Source: CAWGYT01 sp963826795 (GTDB lineage Bacteria > Planctomycetota > Planctomycetia > Pirellulales > Pirellulaceae). From it: 64,000 bases of DNA. A program made the position numbers and the translations under genes. The DNA lies in contig CAWGYT010000009.1 of the NCBI GenBank assembly GCA_963826795.1, positions 372,001 to 436,000 on the forward strand, in the 5' to 3' direction. This document shows positions 29,536 to 39,007 of the stretch, piece after piece; the first letter of the stretch is position 1; every line of letters begins with the position of its first letter. Under the pieces are notes generated by a model. The model did no database searches. It worked only from the letters and a program-made list of their open reading frames with translations, and was not told the DNA's origin.

Positions 29536-30008
29536 GGAAGGTCCCGCGACGGTTCGGGGCGTGCAACGGCGATCAACGATGGACGAGTCCGACCCGGATT
29601 CTATCAGATTCGTTCGGATCGGACGGGATCCGAGCGACTGTGCGGAACAGCGGTGGAGGTTGGAGGTTGCCGCCTCAAATGGTACCAGGATGCGCGGTGC
29701 CGCACAGTCGGAGCAATTTTTTGTCGCGATTTCGATGACTCCCGCACGCCTCCCCGCGGGCGACCGCGTGACCTCGCCGGCCGTGTGACCGGGCCATCCC
29801 GCGAGGCCGACGCGTGAGTCGCGGCGCATCGCTCGACGGCCCCAGCCAGCGGAACCCGCCCGTGAAATCCCCAAATCGGTCGGTGGCGCGGGAGTTGCAC
29901 CAGCAATGAGATCCGGTGCGAGCGACGTCCTGGCAATTTCTGCGCCCACACCGTCGAGGTCTCGACGGGCCTTGCCAGGCGTCAGCCCCTTGCCTGAGGA
30001 GTCGAGCC
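29536..30008. other. Intergenic region between divergent genes
   Basis: 473 GC-rich bases between the ABC ATPase (minus) and the baeRF-type gene (plus). Several frames are open but without motifs or ribosome-binding sites. Promoters for both genes are expected here; I could not place boxes. Confidence 0.4.
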
Positions 30009-31156
30009 ATGGACCGATTTGATCGCGTCGAGCTGGAGCGGATTTCGAGTTTTCGAGGCGCCCCTGCGTCTCAATCTTCCTTGAAACGCATGTCGCAGGG
30101 CCTCGTGCGGAGGAAGATGAGGTTCGGCTGAAAAATCTGATCTCGGCGGCGGAGTCGCAGCTGGTCGATCACGGAATGCGTCCGGTCGAGGCGCGGGCGA
30201 CGCTCAGTCGAGCCGCGGCGCTGCCTCAGGAGATGGATTTCTGGGGCCATCGCGATCAAGGATTGGCCGTTTTCGTCGCACCCGGTTACTTTGCGGCCTA
30301 CCGAGTGCCTGTCACGTTGCCGTTGAACGTGGTGACCGCCGATCGATTTCGACTGCGCCCGCTGCTTCCCTTGTTGGAGCGAGAGTTCGACTTCTATCTG
30401 TTGACGATTAGCCAGAACGCGGTGGCGTTGTACCGTGCGACCCGATACTACATTGAGCAGTTGGAGGTCCCCGGCCTGCCGCGGAATCTCAAGCGGACGC
30501 TCAATTACACCTCCGTCGATCGCGGCAGTCAGGTCCATTCCGCAACGCGAGGCGGCACGACCGGCAAACAAGCCGCCGTATTTCACGGTCAAGGGGGTGA
30601 ACCCGATTCGGCCAAACAGGACCTCGAGACCTACAGTCGCGAGATCAACCGTGCGATCGTCGGCCGACTCCGCGCCTCAACTCGGCCCCTGCTGCTCGGA
30701 TGCGTCGATTCCCTCGCGCCGATTTACCGCGAGGAGAACACCTACCCGCACCTGATGCGCGAAACCCTGGCGGGAAGTCACGACGACGAAAGCCTGGCCG
30801 TACTTCACGCACACGCACTCAGGATTGTCGAGCCGATGGTCAACAAGCAGGTCGCGGATGTGGCCGCTCGATATGAGCATCAACGCGCCAGCGAGCGGGC
30901 CAGCGATGACGTTTCAGGTGTTGTTTTGGCGGCGGTTCGGGGCCGCGTCGATCAGCTGTTTTATGATCCTCAGGCCGAGGTCTTCGGGACGATCGACCTC
31001 GTTTCCGACACCGTTTCGCGCAGCGGTCAGCCCGATGACGAAGACCTGGTCGATCTGGCCGCCATCGAAACGCTTCATCAAGGCGGCCAACTGTATTCCA
31101 TGCAGGGTTTGCAGCTGTCGACCAACTCGCCCTTGGCCGCACTGCTTCGATACTAA
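30009..31156 (+). CDS. baeRF-family (archaeo-eukaryotic release-factor-like) protein, one frameshift
   Basis: It starts at ATG 30009 with GAGGAG 7 bases upstream. The CCCC run at 30061-30064 is one C short. With five Cs the protein reads SFRGAPCVSIFLETHVAGPR and continues without break as AEEDEVRLKNLISAAESQLV. The N-terminal motif P-C-V-S-I-F-L-x-T-H-x-A-G-P is typical of the bacterial archaeo-eukaryotic release factor (baeRF) families. The middle domain is release-factor-like (LAVFVAPGYFAAYRVPV, PLLPLLEREFDFYLLTISQN). The C-terminal domain (RGRVDQLFYDPQ, EDLVDLAAIETLHQGGQLYSM) is L7Ae-like. Total about 382 residues after correction. baeRF proteins are thought to act on stalled or damaged ribosomes; this is from the family, not the sequence. 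Confidence 0.82.
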
Positions 31157-31196
31157 ATCGCGAACGTCGGCCCGCCGGGGAGCCCCCGCCGGCGGC

Positions 31197-32984
31197 TCAG
31201 AAAGGCCAAAACACAGGGGCCAGCAGGACCGTGATCACCAGGAAGAGAAGGTCGAGCGGAATGCCAAGCCGCAGGTAGTCGGTAAAACGATATCCGCCGG
31301 GACCGTAAACCATCAAGTTGGTTTGGTAGCCAAAGGGAGTCGCGAATCCGGCTGACGCACCAACACACACGGCGATCATGAAGGGCATGGGATTGACTTG
31401 GAGGGACTGGGCCGAAGCGATCGCGATCGGAAAAACCAGCACCGCCGCGGCGTTGTTCGTGATCAGCTCCGTGAACAGCATCGTGACGAAATAGACCGAA
31501 AGCAGAACCCAGCGAGGATGGCTTCCGCCCAGCGCGATCAGTTCGGACGAAACGACGCTCGCCAGTCCGCTCATCTCCATCGCCTTTCCCACGCCGAGTG
31601 AGGCGGCGATCGCGACCAGCAACGACCAGTCGACGCTCTGCCGCGCCTGATTGATCGAGCAACATTGCGTTGCCACCATCAGGACCGCGGATAACAGCGC
31701 GGCGGTCAGCAAATCGAGCCAGCCTGAGGCGATCACGACGACCATCACGACCAGAATCGCCAAGGCAATCCACGCTCGATCGTGCCGCATCAAAATCGAA
31801 TTCTCGACGTGACTGATCAGATAGAAGTGGCTGGAGTTCCGCAGGCGGCGAACGAAGTCCTCGTCGGTTTCCAGCAGCAACGTGTCGCCGACCTGGAGCA
31901 CGATGTCCCCGATCTTTCCCGCGACGCGTTGGCTGCCCCGCGCCACCGCGACGACCGCGGCGTTGTAGGTCGTGCGGAACTGACCTTCGCGAATCGTGGT
32001 CCCGATCAACGGGCATCGATTCGACACGACAGCCTCAATTAACCGCCGCTGTGTATGGGGTGTCCCGAGCGGCGAAGGCACGTCGGGAGCCCGTGACAAA
32101 CCCCGAACATTCTGCAGGTCCACCACCGATTCGACGACGCCAACGAACACGAGACGATCGCTCGAATGCAACCGCTGCAACGACGACACCGCGGCAATGA
32201 CCTCGCCTTGGCGCTCGATTTCCACCAGGAACAGACCGGGCAGGTTGCGCAGCCCGGCCTCGTCGACCCGCTTGCCGACCAGCGGACCGTCATCCTGCAC
32301 CAGCATTTCGACCGTATACTGGCGCGGATCCTCATCCACTGCGATGGCGGGTCGGCGGTCGGGAAGCAGCAGCGGTCCCGCCAGTAACAGAAAGGCAAAC
32401 GCCATCGCCGCGCAGGGAATCCCTACCCAGGCAAGATCGAACATCTGCAGCCCGCGCCCCGTCGATTCGACCAGCATCCCATGCACGATCAGGTTCGTAC
32501 TGGTCCCCACCAACGTGCAAACGCCCCCAAACGTCGCGGCGTAGGCCATGGGTAGATACAACTTCGACGGACTGATCCGAGTTCGTTTACAGATGTCGTC
32601 AACGACCGGCATGAACATCGCCACCACGGGCGTGTTGTTCAAGAAACTACTCAAGACCGTGACCGGCCCCATCAGGCGGAGCTGGGCCTGAAACACACTT
32701 TGCGGACGGCCGATGAGCGGAGCCGAGATCAGGGTCATGGATCCAGTCTGCACCAAACCCGCCACCACGACAAACAGCACCGCAACCGAAACCAGGCCGG
32801 AATTACCCAGGTTGGCAACCGCAGCCGCCGCCGACGGCAGCCGCGGGCTGCCCGCAATCTCGCCGACGCCGACCAATACCGACAGCGCTGTCAGCAAGAC
32901 GGCGTCCGTCGGCGCCCAATTTCGAGCGAGGGCAACAAAGATGGCGCCGACGACCGACAGGGTCAGCCATGCTTCCCAGTTCAT
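31197..32984 (-). CDS. SLC13/DASS-family permease with two TrkA-C (RCK_C) domains
   Basis: 595 residues. N-terminal membrane half with SFLNNTPVVAMFMPVVDD and GTSTNLIVHG, then two cytoplasmic TrkA-C domains (~205-300: VEMLVQDDGPLVGKRVDEAG; ~310-395: LIGTTIREGQFRTTYNAAVV, GDTLLLETDEDF). The C-terminal membrane half has the second repeat ELITNNAAAVLVFPIAIAS and GFATPFGYQTNLMVYGPGGY. This layout is typical of bacterial SLC13 proteins carrying anions or dicarboxylates; the ion cannot be predicted. The gene is complete, and the RCK_C pair suggests ligand gating. Confidence 0.93.
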   Translation of the reverse strand: MNWEAWLTLSVVGAIFVALARNWAPTDAVLLTALSVLVGVGEIAGSPRLPSAAAAVANLGNSGLVSVAVLFVVVAGLVQTGSMTLISAPLIGRPQSVFQAQLRLMGPVTVLSSFLNNTPVVAMFMPVVDDICKRTRISPSKLYLPMAYAATFGGVCTLVGTSTNLIVHGMLVESTGRGLQMFDLAWVGIPCAAMAFAFLLLAGPLLLPDRRPAIAVDEDPRQYTVEMLVQDDGPLVGKRVDEAGLRNLPGLFLVEIERQGEVIAAVSSLQRLHSSDRLVFVGVVESVVDLQNVRGLSRAPDVPSPLGTPHTQRRLIEAVVSNRCPLIGTTIREGQFRTTYNAAVVAVARGSQRVAGKIGDIVLQVGDTLLLETDEDFVRRLRNSSHFYLISHVENSILMRHDRAWIALAILVVMVVVIASGWLDLLTAALLSAVLMVATQCCSINQARQSVDWSLLVAIAASLGVGKAMEMSGLASVVSSELIALGGSHPRWVLLSVYFVTMLFTELITNNAAAVLVFPIAIASAQSLQVNPMPFMIAVCVGASAGFATPFGYQTNLMVYGPGGYRFTDYLRLGIPLDLLFLVITVLLAPVFWPF

Positions 32985-33091
32985 ACAGCGCCATTCTGCA
33001 AATTGGCGGGGCGACGAAGGTGGACGGAAGCGATTGACGGTAGCTCGCCCGATCCGCTTTCGTCAAGGCCGGCGGCCGAACGTCTCCGCAC

Positions 33092-33771
33092 CACGTCCCT
33101 TCTCCCCAACGTGGGAGCTGGTGGCCGAAGGCCGGATGAGCGGGCGCCACTCTGCCAGACTTGCTGCCAGACATGCTGCCAGACGCGCGCAGCCCTCACC
33201 CGCCCGGCTCCCGCCCGCGGGACCCGGGCGACCTCTCCCGGAACGGGAGAGGTGACAGCCGCACGTCCCTTCTCCCCAACGCGGGAGCTGGTGGCCGAAG
33301 GCCGGATGAGGGGGCGCCACTCTGCCAGACATGCTGCCAGACTTGCTGTCAGACGTGCGCAGCCCTCACCCGCCCGGCTCCCGCCCGCGGGACCCGGGCG
33401 ACCTCTCCCGGAACGGGAGAGGTGACAGCCGCACGTCCCTTCTCCCCAACGCGGGAGAAGGTGGCCGAAGGCCGGATGAGGGGGCACCACTCTGCCAGAC
33501 TTGCTGCCACACATGCTGCCAGACTTGCTGCCAGACGCGCGCAGCCCTCACCCGCCGCACGTCCCTTCTCCCCAACGCGGGAGAAGGTGGCCGAAGGCCG
33601 GATGAGGGGGCCCACTCTGCCAGACTTGCTGCCAGACGCGCAGCCCTCACCCGCCCGGCTCCCGCCCGCGGGACCCGGGCGACCTCTCCCGGAACGGGAG
33701 AGGTGACAGCCGCACGTCCCTTCTCCCCAACGCGGGAGAAGGTGGCCGAAGGCCGGATGAGGGGGCGCCGC
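33092..33771. repeat. Composite palindromic repeat block (family A), about five units
   Basis: Each unit contains cgtcccttctccccaacgcg, ggtggccgaaggccggatga, then a variable number of tgccagacttgctgccagac copies, and gccctcacccgcccggctcc...gaacgggagaggtgacagcc. The same modules as at 15837 but in the opposite orientation, with the added 15-bp gccagacttgct element. The five units differ mainly in the number of that element. The block separates the SLC13 gene from the small basic ORF. Confidence 0.9.
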
Positions 33772-33803
33772 CCGAATTCAGCGGCAAAAATCCTGCCGAG
33801 AAA

Positions 33804-33846
33804 AACCAAGGAGGGCGATCTTCTGCCAAGATCGCCCTCCTTGGTT
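33804..33846. terminator. 19-bp perfect hairpin, probable terminator
   Basis: The arms aaccaaggagggcgatctt and aagatcgccctccttggtt pair perfectly around the loop ctgcc. The hairpin begins at the last base of the stop codon of the 39-residue ORF to its right. AAAAA precedes it on the plus strand, which is a U-run for minus-strand transcription, so it should end that transcript. Confidence 0.8.
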
Positions 33847-33965
33847 CAGCGTCCGCCGCGATTGAGACCAAATCGGCGTGAGAAACGCTGTGCACGATAG
33901 TGAGCGTACCACAGTCGCTTTGTCTGGTTGGTCGAGTGCCGTCGTTTACGTCGTCCGTCTGGCAT
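33846..33965 (-). CDS. Very basic 39-residue ORF
   Basis: It runs from ATG 33965 to TGA 33846-33848. GGAG lies about 9 bases upstream, and a strong terminator hairpin follows immediately. The sequence starts MPDGRRKRRHSTNQTKRLWY and ends RFSRRFGLNRGGR; about 15 of 39 residues are Arg or Lys. Composition recalls a nucleic-acid-binding or ribosome-associated small protein, but I do not recognise a family. The placement between a ribosome-binding site and a terminator is the main support for it being real. Confidence 0.5.
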   Translation of the reverse strand: MPDGRRKRRHSTNQTKRLWYAHYRAQRFSRRFGLNRGGR

Positions 33966-34188
33966 CGGTCGGCTCCATTCAGGCTAAGTGAGCGTTGCTT
34001 AACCTATTGAGCGGGCGGATCAACGACTTGTTACCGTAAATTCGCCCGCACATCCTTCTTTTCAGATCGGCAGAAACCGACGTGCGGCTCCACGTGATGC
34101 TAGCTTTTCAGGTGACAAAAAAAACGGGATTGGGACCGGCCGAATGGCACTCGAGACTCCGTGCCTTATCTTCAGAAAGATACCGAAC

Positions 34189-35725
34189 ATGTCGAACCCG
34201 CAGTCCTTCCTGGACGAAGTCCGCCGCGTCGACTCCCTGCCCAGCCCGCCGAATGTCGCCGTGCAGATCCTGGAGCTGTGCCAAGATCCTAACATCAGCC
34301 TGCAGGAATTGGGCAAGGTGCTGGCCCTGGACGCCGCCCTGGCCGCCCGGGTCCTCCGGATCTCAAACTCAGCGGCCTATTCGCGCGGACGCGAGGTCAC
34401 GAGCTTGCCCCAGGCCATCATGACTCTCGGGGCGCGGAATATCAGCATTGTCGCCCTTGGTTTCTCGCTGAAGTCGGCCGTCCCCGCGTGGGAACATGAT
34501 TCGGGCATGACCGACAGCCTGTTATGGCGTCACAATGTCGCCACGGCGGTGACGGCGCGTGGGCTCGCGCGACTCATCCGTGTCCCCGACCACGAGATGG
34601 CCTTCCTGTGCGGCCTGATGTCACGTATCGGTCAGCTCTTGCTGTACTCGATCGCTCCCCGCGAATACGGCGAAGTGCTTTCCGCGGCGGCCGGGAAATT
34701 GCCCTCGGCCGAGATTGAGCGGCAGATGCTGGGGATGACGCACCACGAAGCCGGCGGACTGCTGCTGCAGAAATGGGGACTCCCGAGTGCGATCCACCTG
34801 GCCGTTTCCAGCTGGGGACAACCCGAACGAACGCGCGACGTGCCTGACGCGGTGAAACAGCTGAGCCTCGATCGTCACCGTCAGTGATGCGCTGGCCGAG
34901 TTAGTTTTCGACGCGGACAAGGCCACCGAATTGGACCGGATTCACGAAATTGCAGCGGCCGAACTCGGAGCGAGCGACGGAGAGGTCGATCGCATGTTCG
35001 CGGGCTGCGGCCAGGACATCCAGGAAACACTGGCAATCTTTGACTTGCCATTTTCGGAATCGATCGACTGCGAAGCAGTCATGGAACGAGCGCGACAACA
35101 ACTCGTCAACGTCAGCCTGGGATTGATCGCCGACCTGAATGCGGCCCAAGACAATACCTCCAGCTTGATCGAACAAAACCGTCAATTGGCGGAGGCGACG
35201 GTCCGTGACGGCCTGACGGGTCTCGGTAACCGATCGGCCCTGAACAACGAGCTGGCCGCATTGGAACGGGCGCGCGCGAAGGCGACGCAAGCTCCCGCCT
35301 ACTCGATTATGATGATCGACGTGGACCATTTCAAAAACGTCAATGACACCTACGGCCACCCCGCGGGGGACGACGTCCTGAGATCGGTGAGCGAGACGTT
35401 GTCCCAATGTGCCCGCGCCACCGACTTTGTCGCCCGATATGGTGGTGAGGAATTCTGCGTCGTCCTGACCAACGCCGGGACCGCCGAGGCGTCATCCGTG
35501 GCGGAGCGATTTCGGGCGGCCATTGAGCGGACTCGGATTGAATTGCAGGACAGTACGTTGAGCATCACCGCCAGTATCGGCGTCGCCTGCTCGGACGCCA
35601 CCAACCGCGAGTCAAGCAGCGCGCTGCTCCAACGCGCCGACAACGCGCTCTACGCCGCAAAACGCGGCGGCCGGAACCGGGTGGTCGTCGACAACTCAGA
35701 CAAGCCCTGCCTCGCCCGCTCGTAG
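34189..35725 (+). CDS. HDOD-GGDEF diguanylate cyclase, one frameshift
   Basis: It starts at ATG 34189 (a TTG/ATG 45 bases upstream is less likely). The HDOD domain spans ~1-215 (VDSLPSPPNVAVQILELCQD, VLALDAALAARVLRISNSAA, LWRHNVATAV, HHEAGGLLLQKWGLP). The frame changes at 34861-34872 (ctgagcctcgat): one base fewer gives ASIVTVSDALAELVFDADKA and the protein continues. The GGDEF domain is DGLTGLGNRSALNNELAALE, MMIDVDHFKNVNDTYGH and RYGGEEF. An inhibitory RxxD site (RATD) lies exactly five residues before GGEEF, so product feedback by c-di-GMP is likely. The pairing suggests a c-di-GMP-producing signalling hub. Confidence 0.88.
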
Positions 35726-35753
35726 CCAGACGCCGTGAGCGTCCATCGACCCC

Positions 35754-35801
35754 GGATTCCATCGGCGCCGGATTCCATCGGCGCCGGATTCCATCGGCGC
35801 C
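35754..35801. repeat. 16-bp tandem repeat, three copies
   Basis: Three perfect copies of ggattccatcggcgcc, just downstream of the diguanylate cyclase gene. The unit contains the palindrome ggcgcc. Confidence 0.9.
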
Positions 35802-35882
35802 GGAGTGCCATCACGGGACAAACTCGGTAAACTGACGCTTACCGCGAGTTTTGTTCCCCGGAGTCTCAGGAGCGCGCCTGCC

Positions 35883-36803
35883 ATGTCTCGATCGATCCGC
35901 CCGTCCGTTTCTCGTCGCCGCTTCCTGCAAGGTACGGCCGCATTGGTCACCTCCCAGCCGCTATGGGGACTGGGTTGGGCGCATGCCGCCGCTCCGGTCC
36001 GCCGCCCAATCTACAAGACACTGAAGATCGGAATGGTCTCCGTCGACGGCTCGCTGACGGACAAATTTCGGGCGGTCAAGCAAGCCGGCTTTGATGGGAT
36101 CGAAATGGATTCGCCGGGCATGAACGTGGAGGAAACGAAACGCGCGATTGCCGAGTCGGGACTTCCGGTCGATGGCACCGTGTGCTCGACCCATTGGTCA
36201 ATTCGCCATACCAGTCCCAACGCCGACGAGCGAGCTCAGGCGCTGAAGGATCTGCAGACGGCGCTGCGCGATACGCATGCCGTCGGCGGCAATACCACGC
36301 TGCTCGTCGTCGGACACGGGAAAGACGGTTCCGAGTCGGAGTGCTGGGAGCGATCGATCCGCAACATTTCGCAGGCCCTCCCGTTGGCAGCCGAATTGGG
36401 AGTCATGATCGCGATCGAGAACGTGTGGAATCAGTTTCTCTACGATCATGATGGTGCCGCGGATCAGTCGGCCGAAAAGTATGTGCGTTACGTCGACGAA
36501 TTCAACTCGCCCTGGGTTGGCATGCAGTTCGATATCGGCAACCACTGGAAGTACGGCTCGATGGGAGACTGGATTCGCCAGCTCAATCGACGGATTGTCA
36601 AACTGGACTTGAAAGGCTTTTCACGAGCCAAGAACCAGTTCACGAAAATCGGCGAGGGCGACCTCGATTGGCCCGACGTCCGTAAGGCACTCGACGAAAT
36701 CGGTTACACCGGCTGGGCGGCGGCGGAAGTGGGCGGCGGCGGTCCCGACCGACTTCGCGAGATCGCTTCGAATATGGATCGCGTCTTCGAACTCAAGCGT
36801 TGA
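35883..36803 (+). CDS. Tat-exported sugar phosphate isomerase/epimerase-like TIM-barrel protein
   Basis: 306 residues from ATG 35883 (GGAG 10 bases upstream). The Tat signal SRRRFLQGTAALVTS is at residues 10-24. The domain is a xylose-isomerase-like TIM barrel (AP_endonuc_2 type), with KIGMVSVDGSLTDKFRAVKQ, GFDGIEMDSPGMNVEETKRA, AELGVMIAIENVWNQ, VGMQFDIGNHWKYGS and KIGEGDLDWPDVRKALDEIG. The metal-binding pattern E-x-n-D-x-H is present (Glu in IAIENVW, Asp in FDIGNHW, and Glu in AAEVGGGG). Such Tat-exported proteins are common in Planctomycetota and are thought to process sugars in the periplasm. Confidence 0.9.
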   Translation: MSRSIRPSVSRRRFLQGTAALVTSQPLWGLGWAHAAAPVRRPIYKTLKIGMVSVDGSLTDKFRAVKQAGFDGIEMDSPGMNVEETKRAIAESGLPVDGTVCSTHWSIRHTSPNADERAQALKDLQTALRDTHAVGGNTTLLVVGHGKDGSESECWERSIRNISQALPLAAELGVMIAIENVWNQFLYDHDGAADQSAEKYVRYVDEFNSPWVGMQFDIGNHWKYGSMGDWIRQLNRRIVKLDLKGFSRAKNQFTKIGEGDLDWPDVRKALDEIGYTGWAAAEVGGGGPDRLREIASNMDRVFELKR

Positions 36804-36894
36804 GTTCGGCGGCTGCGTCGATCCGACGCGCGCTGCCGAGGTGCGCGCTGCTGACGTGCGCCTGCTGACGTGCGCGGAACGGTGGGAAAGGTCT

Positions 36895-37140
36895 TTACGC
36901 CGGGCTGGCCTTGCCCGGTAGACTGCTGACCACAATCGCCGCGACCCACAATCCGATCATCCCCAGGATCGTGGCACGCTGCCAGCCAACGACGCTCCCG
37001 AGTAAGACAAACAGGAGCACCGCGGCGGCCGCACGAGCTCGGAAGCGCCCGGTTTCACCGAGCGGCATTAGGGCGGCGGCGAGCCAGAGGGCCAAATCCG
37101 CCAGGATCAACAGCACAAAAAGAGCGACAGCAGACGTCAT
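36895..37140 (-). CDS. Small membrane protein, 81 residues
   Basis: From ATG 37140; the frame upstream is repeat-derived. Three predicted membrane helices: VALFVLLILADLALWLAAAL, AAAAVLLFVLLGSVVGW and ILGMIGLWVAAIVVSSL. No family was recognised. It is convergent with the TIM-barrel gene. Function unknown. Confidence 0.6.
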   Translation of the reverse strand: MTSAVALFVLLILADLALWLAAALMPLGETGRFRARAAAAVLLFVLLGSVVGWQRATILGMIGLWVAAIVVSSLPGKASPA

Positions 37141-37246
37141 CGAGATGCTCCTGGTCGGGATTGCGAGTGGTGGTGGTCGCGGTGATTCGTGTGGCGTCGA
37201 ATTGTACTGCAATCGTGCGGGTGACGGACGTCCTCTCCCCCTCCCA

Positions 37247-37566
37247 CGTCCCACCCCCTCATCCGGCCTTCGGCCACCTTCTCCCGCGAGGGGAGAAGGG
37301 ACATGCGGGGGTCACTTCTCCCAACGCCATTTGTCACCTCTTCAGACGCCATTAGTTACGTCTTCCGACGCCATTTGTCACGTCTTCAGACGCCATTAGT
37401 TACGTCTTCCGACGCCATTTGTCACCTCTCCCGACTCCGGGAGAGGTCGACCGGGACCCGCTTGCGGGGCCTGGGCGGGTGAGGGTTTCGCGCCCGGCAG
37501 CCGGCACGCCCCCTCATCCGGCCTTCGGCCACCTTCTCCCGCGAGGGGAGAAGGGACATGCGGGGG
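37247..37566. repeat. Family A repeats flanking a 22-bp tandem array
   Basis: Two family A copies (ccccctcatccggccttcgg and caccttctcccgcgagggga, at 37247-37313 and 37504-37566) bracket five 22-bp units at 37324-37433. The tandem units alternate between acgccatttgtcac... and acgccattagttacgtcttc, forming a 44-bp higher-order repeat. A g/agaggt-type module (37426-37490) is also present. Confidence 0.85.
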
Positions 37567-37590
37567 TGGTTCGCAGGCTGCAGCGATCGG

Positions 37591-37710
37591 CTTATCCGCG
37601 ATCGCCTTATCCGCGATCGGCTTATCCGCGATCGGCTTATCCGCGATCGGCTTATCCGCGATCGGCTTATCCGCGGGCGGCTTATCCGCGGGCGAATTAC
37701 CCGCGGGCGG
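37591..37710. repeat. 15-bp tandem repeat, eight copies
   Basis: Eight copies of cttatccgcgatcgg; the last two have drifted (cgggcg in place of cgatcg). The unit contains cgatcg. The array overlaps the 3' end of the small cysteine-rich gene, supplying its last four codons and stop. Confidence 0.92.
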
Positions 37711-37936
37711 CGAAACAGGCTCGGCCGGTGATGCAGGCGAAACGATCCACCAGTTGGTCGTCCGGTCCGATCACGCGTTGAGTCTTGTTGCACCAGCAAT
37801 TGTAGCGATGGCTGCCAATTTCACTCGGATCCACCGGATCGGGGTTGCCGGTCACGTAGATCGCCTTGCTCCGCAAATGCATGCAAGGCGGATCGGAAAT
37901 CAATTCGGGCTGTCCGAAGGAACGCTGATGAGCCAT
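37697..37936 (-). CDS. Small cysteine-rich protein, 79 residues
   Basis: From ATG 37936 (a GTG 21 bases upstream is possible). Cysteines at 18, 47, 49, 68 and 74: DPPCMHLRSKAIYV, YNCWCNKTQ, ACITGRACF. It is 75 bases downstream of the FAD subunit gene of the molybdenum hydroxylase on the same strand, so it may be the last gene of that operon. I cannot name the family. The spacing of cysteines suggests metal or disulfide binding. The last residues (FAARG) and stop come from the tandem repeat at 37591, so the C-terminus may be recently remade. Confidence 0.65.
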   Translation of the reverse strand: MAHQRSFGQPELISDPPCMHLRSKAIYVTGNPDPVDPSEIGSHRYNCWCNKTQRVIGPDDQLVDRFACITGRACFAARG

Positions 37937-38011
37937 ATCGAGAAACCACCTGTGCACGAGAAAACGGGATGGGACATCCTGGAGACTCTCCGCAATCGCT
38001 TCGGTCGCGGT

Positions 38012-39004
38012 TCAAAAGCCTCCAGTCTCCGAACCAAGGGCTCGCAGGATCGCGCGTTTGACGGCGACTTGGGCCAGTTGCACTTTGTAGCCGTTATGCG
38101 ACAAGGGTCTCGCATCGACGACGGCCGCGAGCCCTGCTTCTTTGGCCAAGCCTTCGGTGACGACGTTCCCCAGCAGGACGCGCTCGGCCTCGCCGGAAAT
38201 CCAGGGGATCGGCGCGACTTGGCCCAGGACGACGCAGGCCTTGCGGACGACACCCGTGACGACCTGCAGTGTGGCCGCGGCCGCGGCCAGGGGCATGTCG
38301 GGTCCCACGCCGTGTCGCACTTCGTACGCGGCACTCAAGAACCCCTGGTCGGGCGGCAAGATCACGTGCGTCACGACCTGCCCGCGAGCCAGCGTATTTT
38401 CGCGCTGGGCGACCTGGCCCGGTGCCTGATACAAACGCTCCAGCGGCCAGAACTGCTCGTCCTCCGCCGCAGGACCGACAACCCGCACTTGGGCTCGCAG
38501 CGAAATCAACGCCGGCGCCAGTCGCAACGCGCTCACGAACTTCGCGGGTCCGCGATTGCCGAGAATGGCGTGAAACCGGTTGTCGCCTTCGACGACCCGT
38601 CGTCCGTGATCGGCCAAGAGTCCCTGCCCGTTGCGGAAATACCAGCAGCGGGGACGCCGCAACAGTTCTCCCGCCAAGGTCCCCTGCGATTGCAGTTGAG
38701 GGCTGGCGATCCCCTGAATGACTTGCTTCACGGCTGGGTAGGGATCCGTCAGCGGACTTGAGAGGAAATCGTCCAAGTGGACGCCGCCACCGACCCAGAG
38801 CTGCCCCAAGGAGTCGAATTCGATCGATTGCCACGCGGCCACCCGTGTGACGTCGATCACCCGATCGGGGTTAACGACCATCTGCTTCATCAGTCCAATC
38901 AGGTCGGTCCCACCGGCCAGGAGTTCGGTCGAGCCGGAAGCGGCGGCGAGCAAATCCAAGACTTCGGCTTCGCTAGTGGGTTGAGCGTATTCGAAATTCT
39001 TCAT
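38012..39004 (-). CDS. Molybdenum hydroxylase FAD-binding (CoxM-like) subunit
   Basis: 330 residues, complete. N-terminal FAD domain: FEYAQPTSEAEVLDLLA, LLAGGTDLIGLMKQMV, then the second FAD segment (GTLAGELLRRPRCWYFRNG). The C-terminal CO-dehydrogenase flavoprotein domain follows (LSAAYEVRHGVGPDMPLAAAA, GKV-type segment replaced by VVLGQVAPIPW). It starts 3 bases after the stop of the large subunit, so the three genes form one operon in the order iron-sulfur, molybdopterin, FAD. The protein would pass electrons from the iron-sulfur subunit to an acceptor; the acceptor is unknown. Confidence 0.9.
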   Translation of the reverse strand: MKNFEYAQPTSEAEVLDLLAAASGSTELLAGGTDLIGLMKQMVVNPDRVIDVTRVAAWQSIEFDSLGQLWVGGGVHLDDFLSSPLTDPYPAVKQVIQGIASPQLQSQGTLAGELLRRPRCWYFRNGQGLLADHGRRVVEGDNRFHAILGNRGPAKFVSALRLAPALISLRAQVRVVGPAAEDEQFWPLERLYQAPGQVAQRENTLARGQVVTHVILPPDQGFLSAAYEVRHGVGPDMPLAAAAATLQVVTGVVRKACVVLGQVAPIPWISGEAERVLLGNVVTEGLAKEAGLAAVVDARPLSHNGYKVQLAQVAVKRAILRALGSETGGF

Positions 39005-39007
39005 GGT

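Noticed and set aside
32700..33900. Several 180-240 residue frames near the SLC13 gene
   Set aside because: They come from the antisense of the SLC13 gene and the family A block.
35754..35801. ggattccatcggcgcc repeat considered as an origin or iteron
   Set aside because: Only three copies, no AT-rich region, DnaA box or replication gene nearby.
37585..37710. 15-bp array considered as a CRISPR-like array
   Set aside because: There are no unique spacers between identical repeats, and the unit is only 15 bp with no cas genes.
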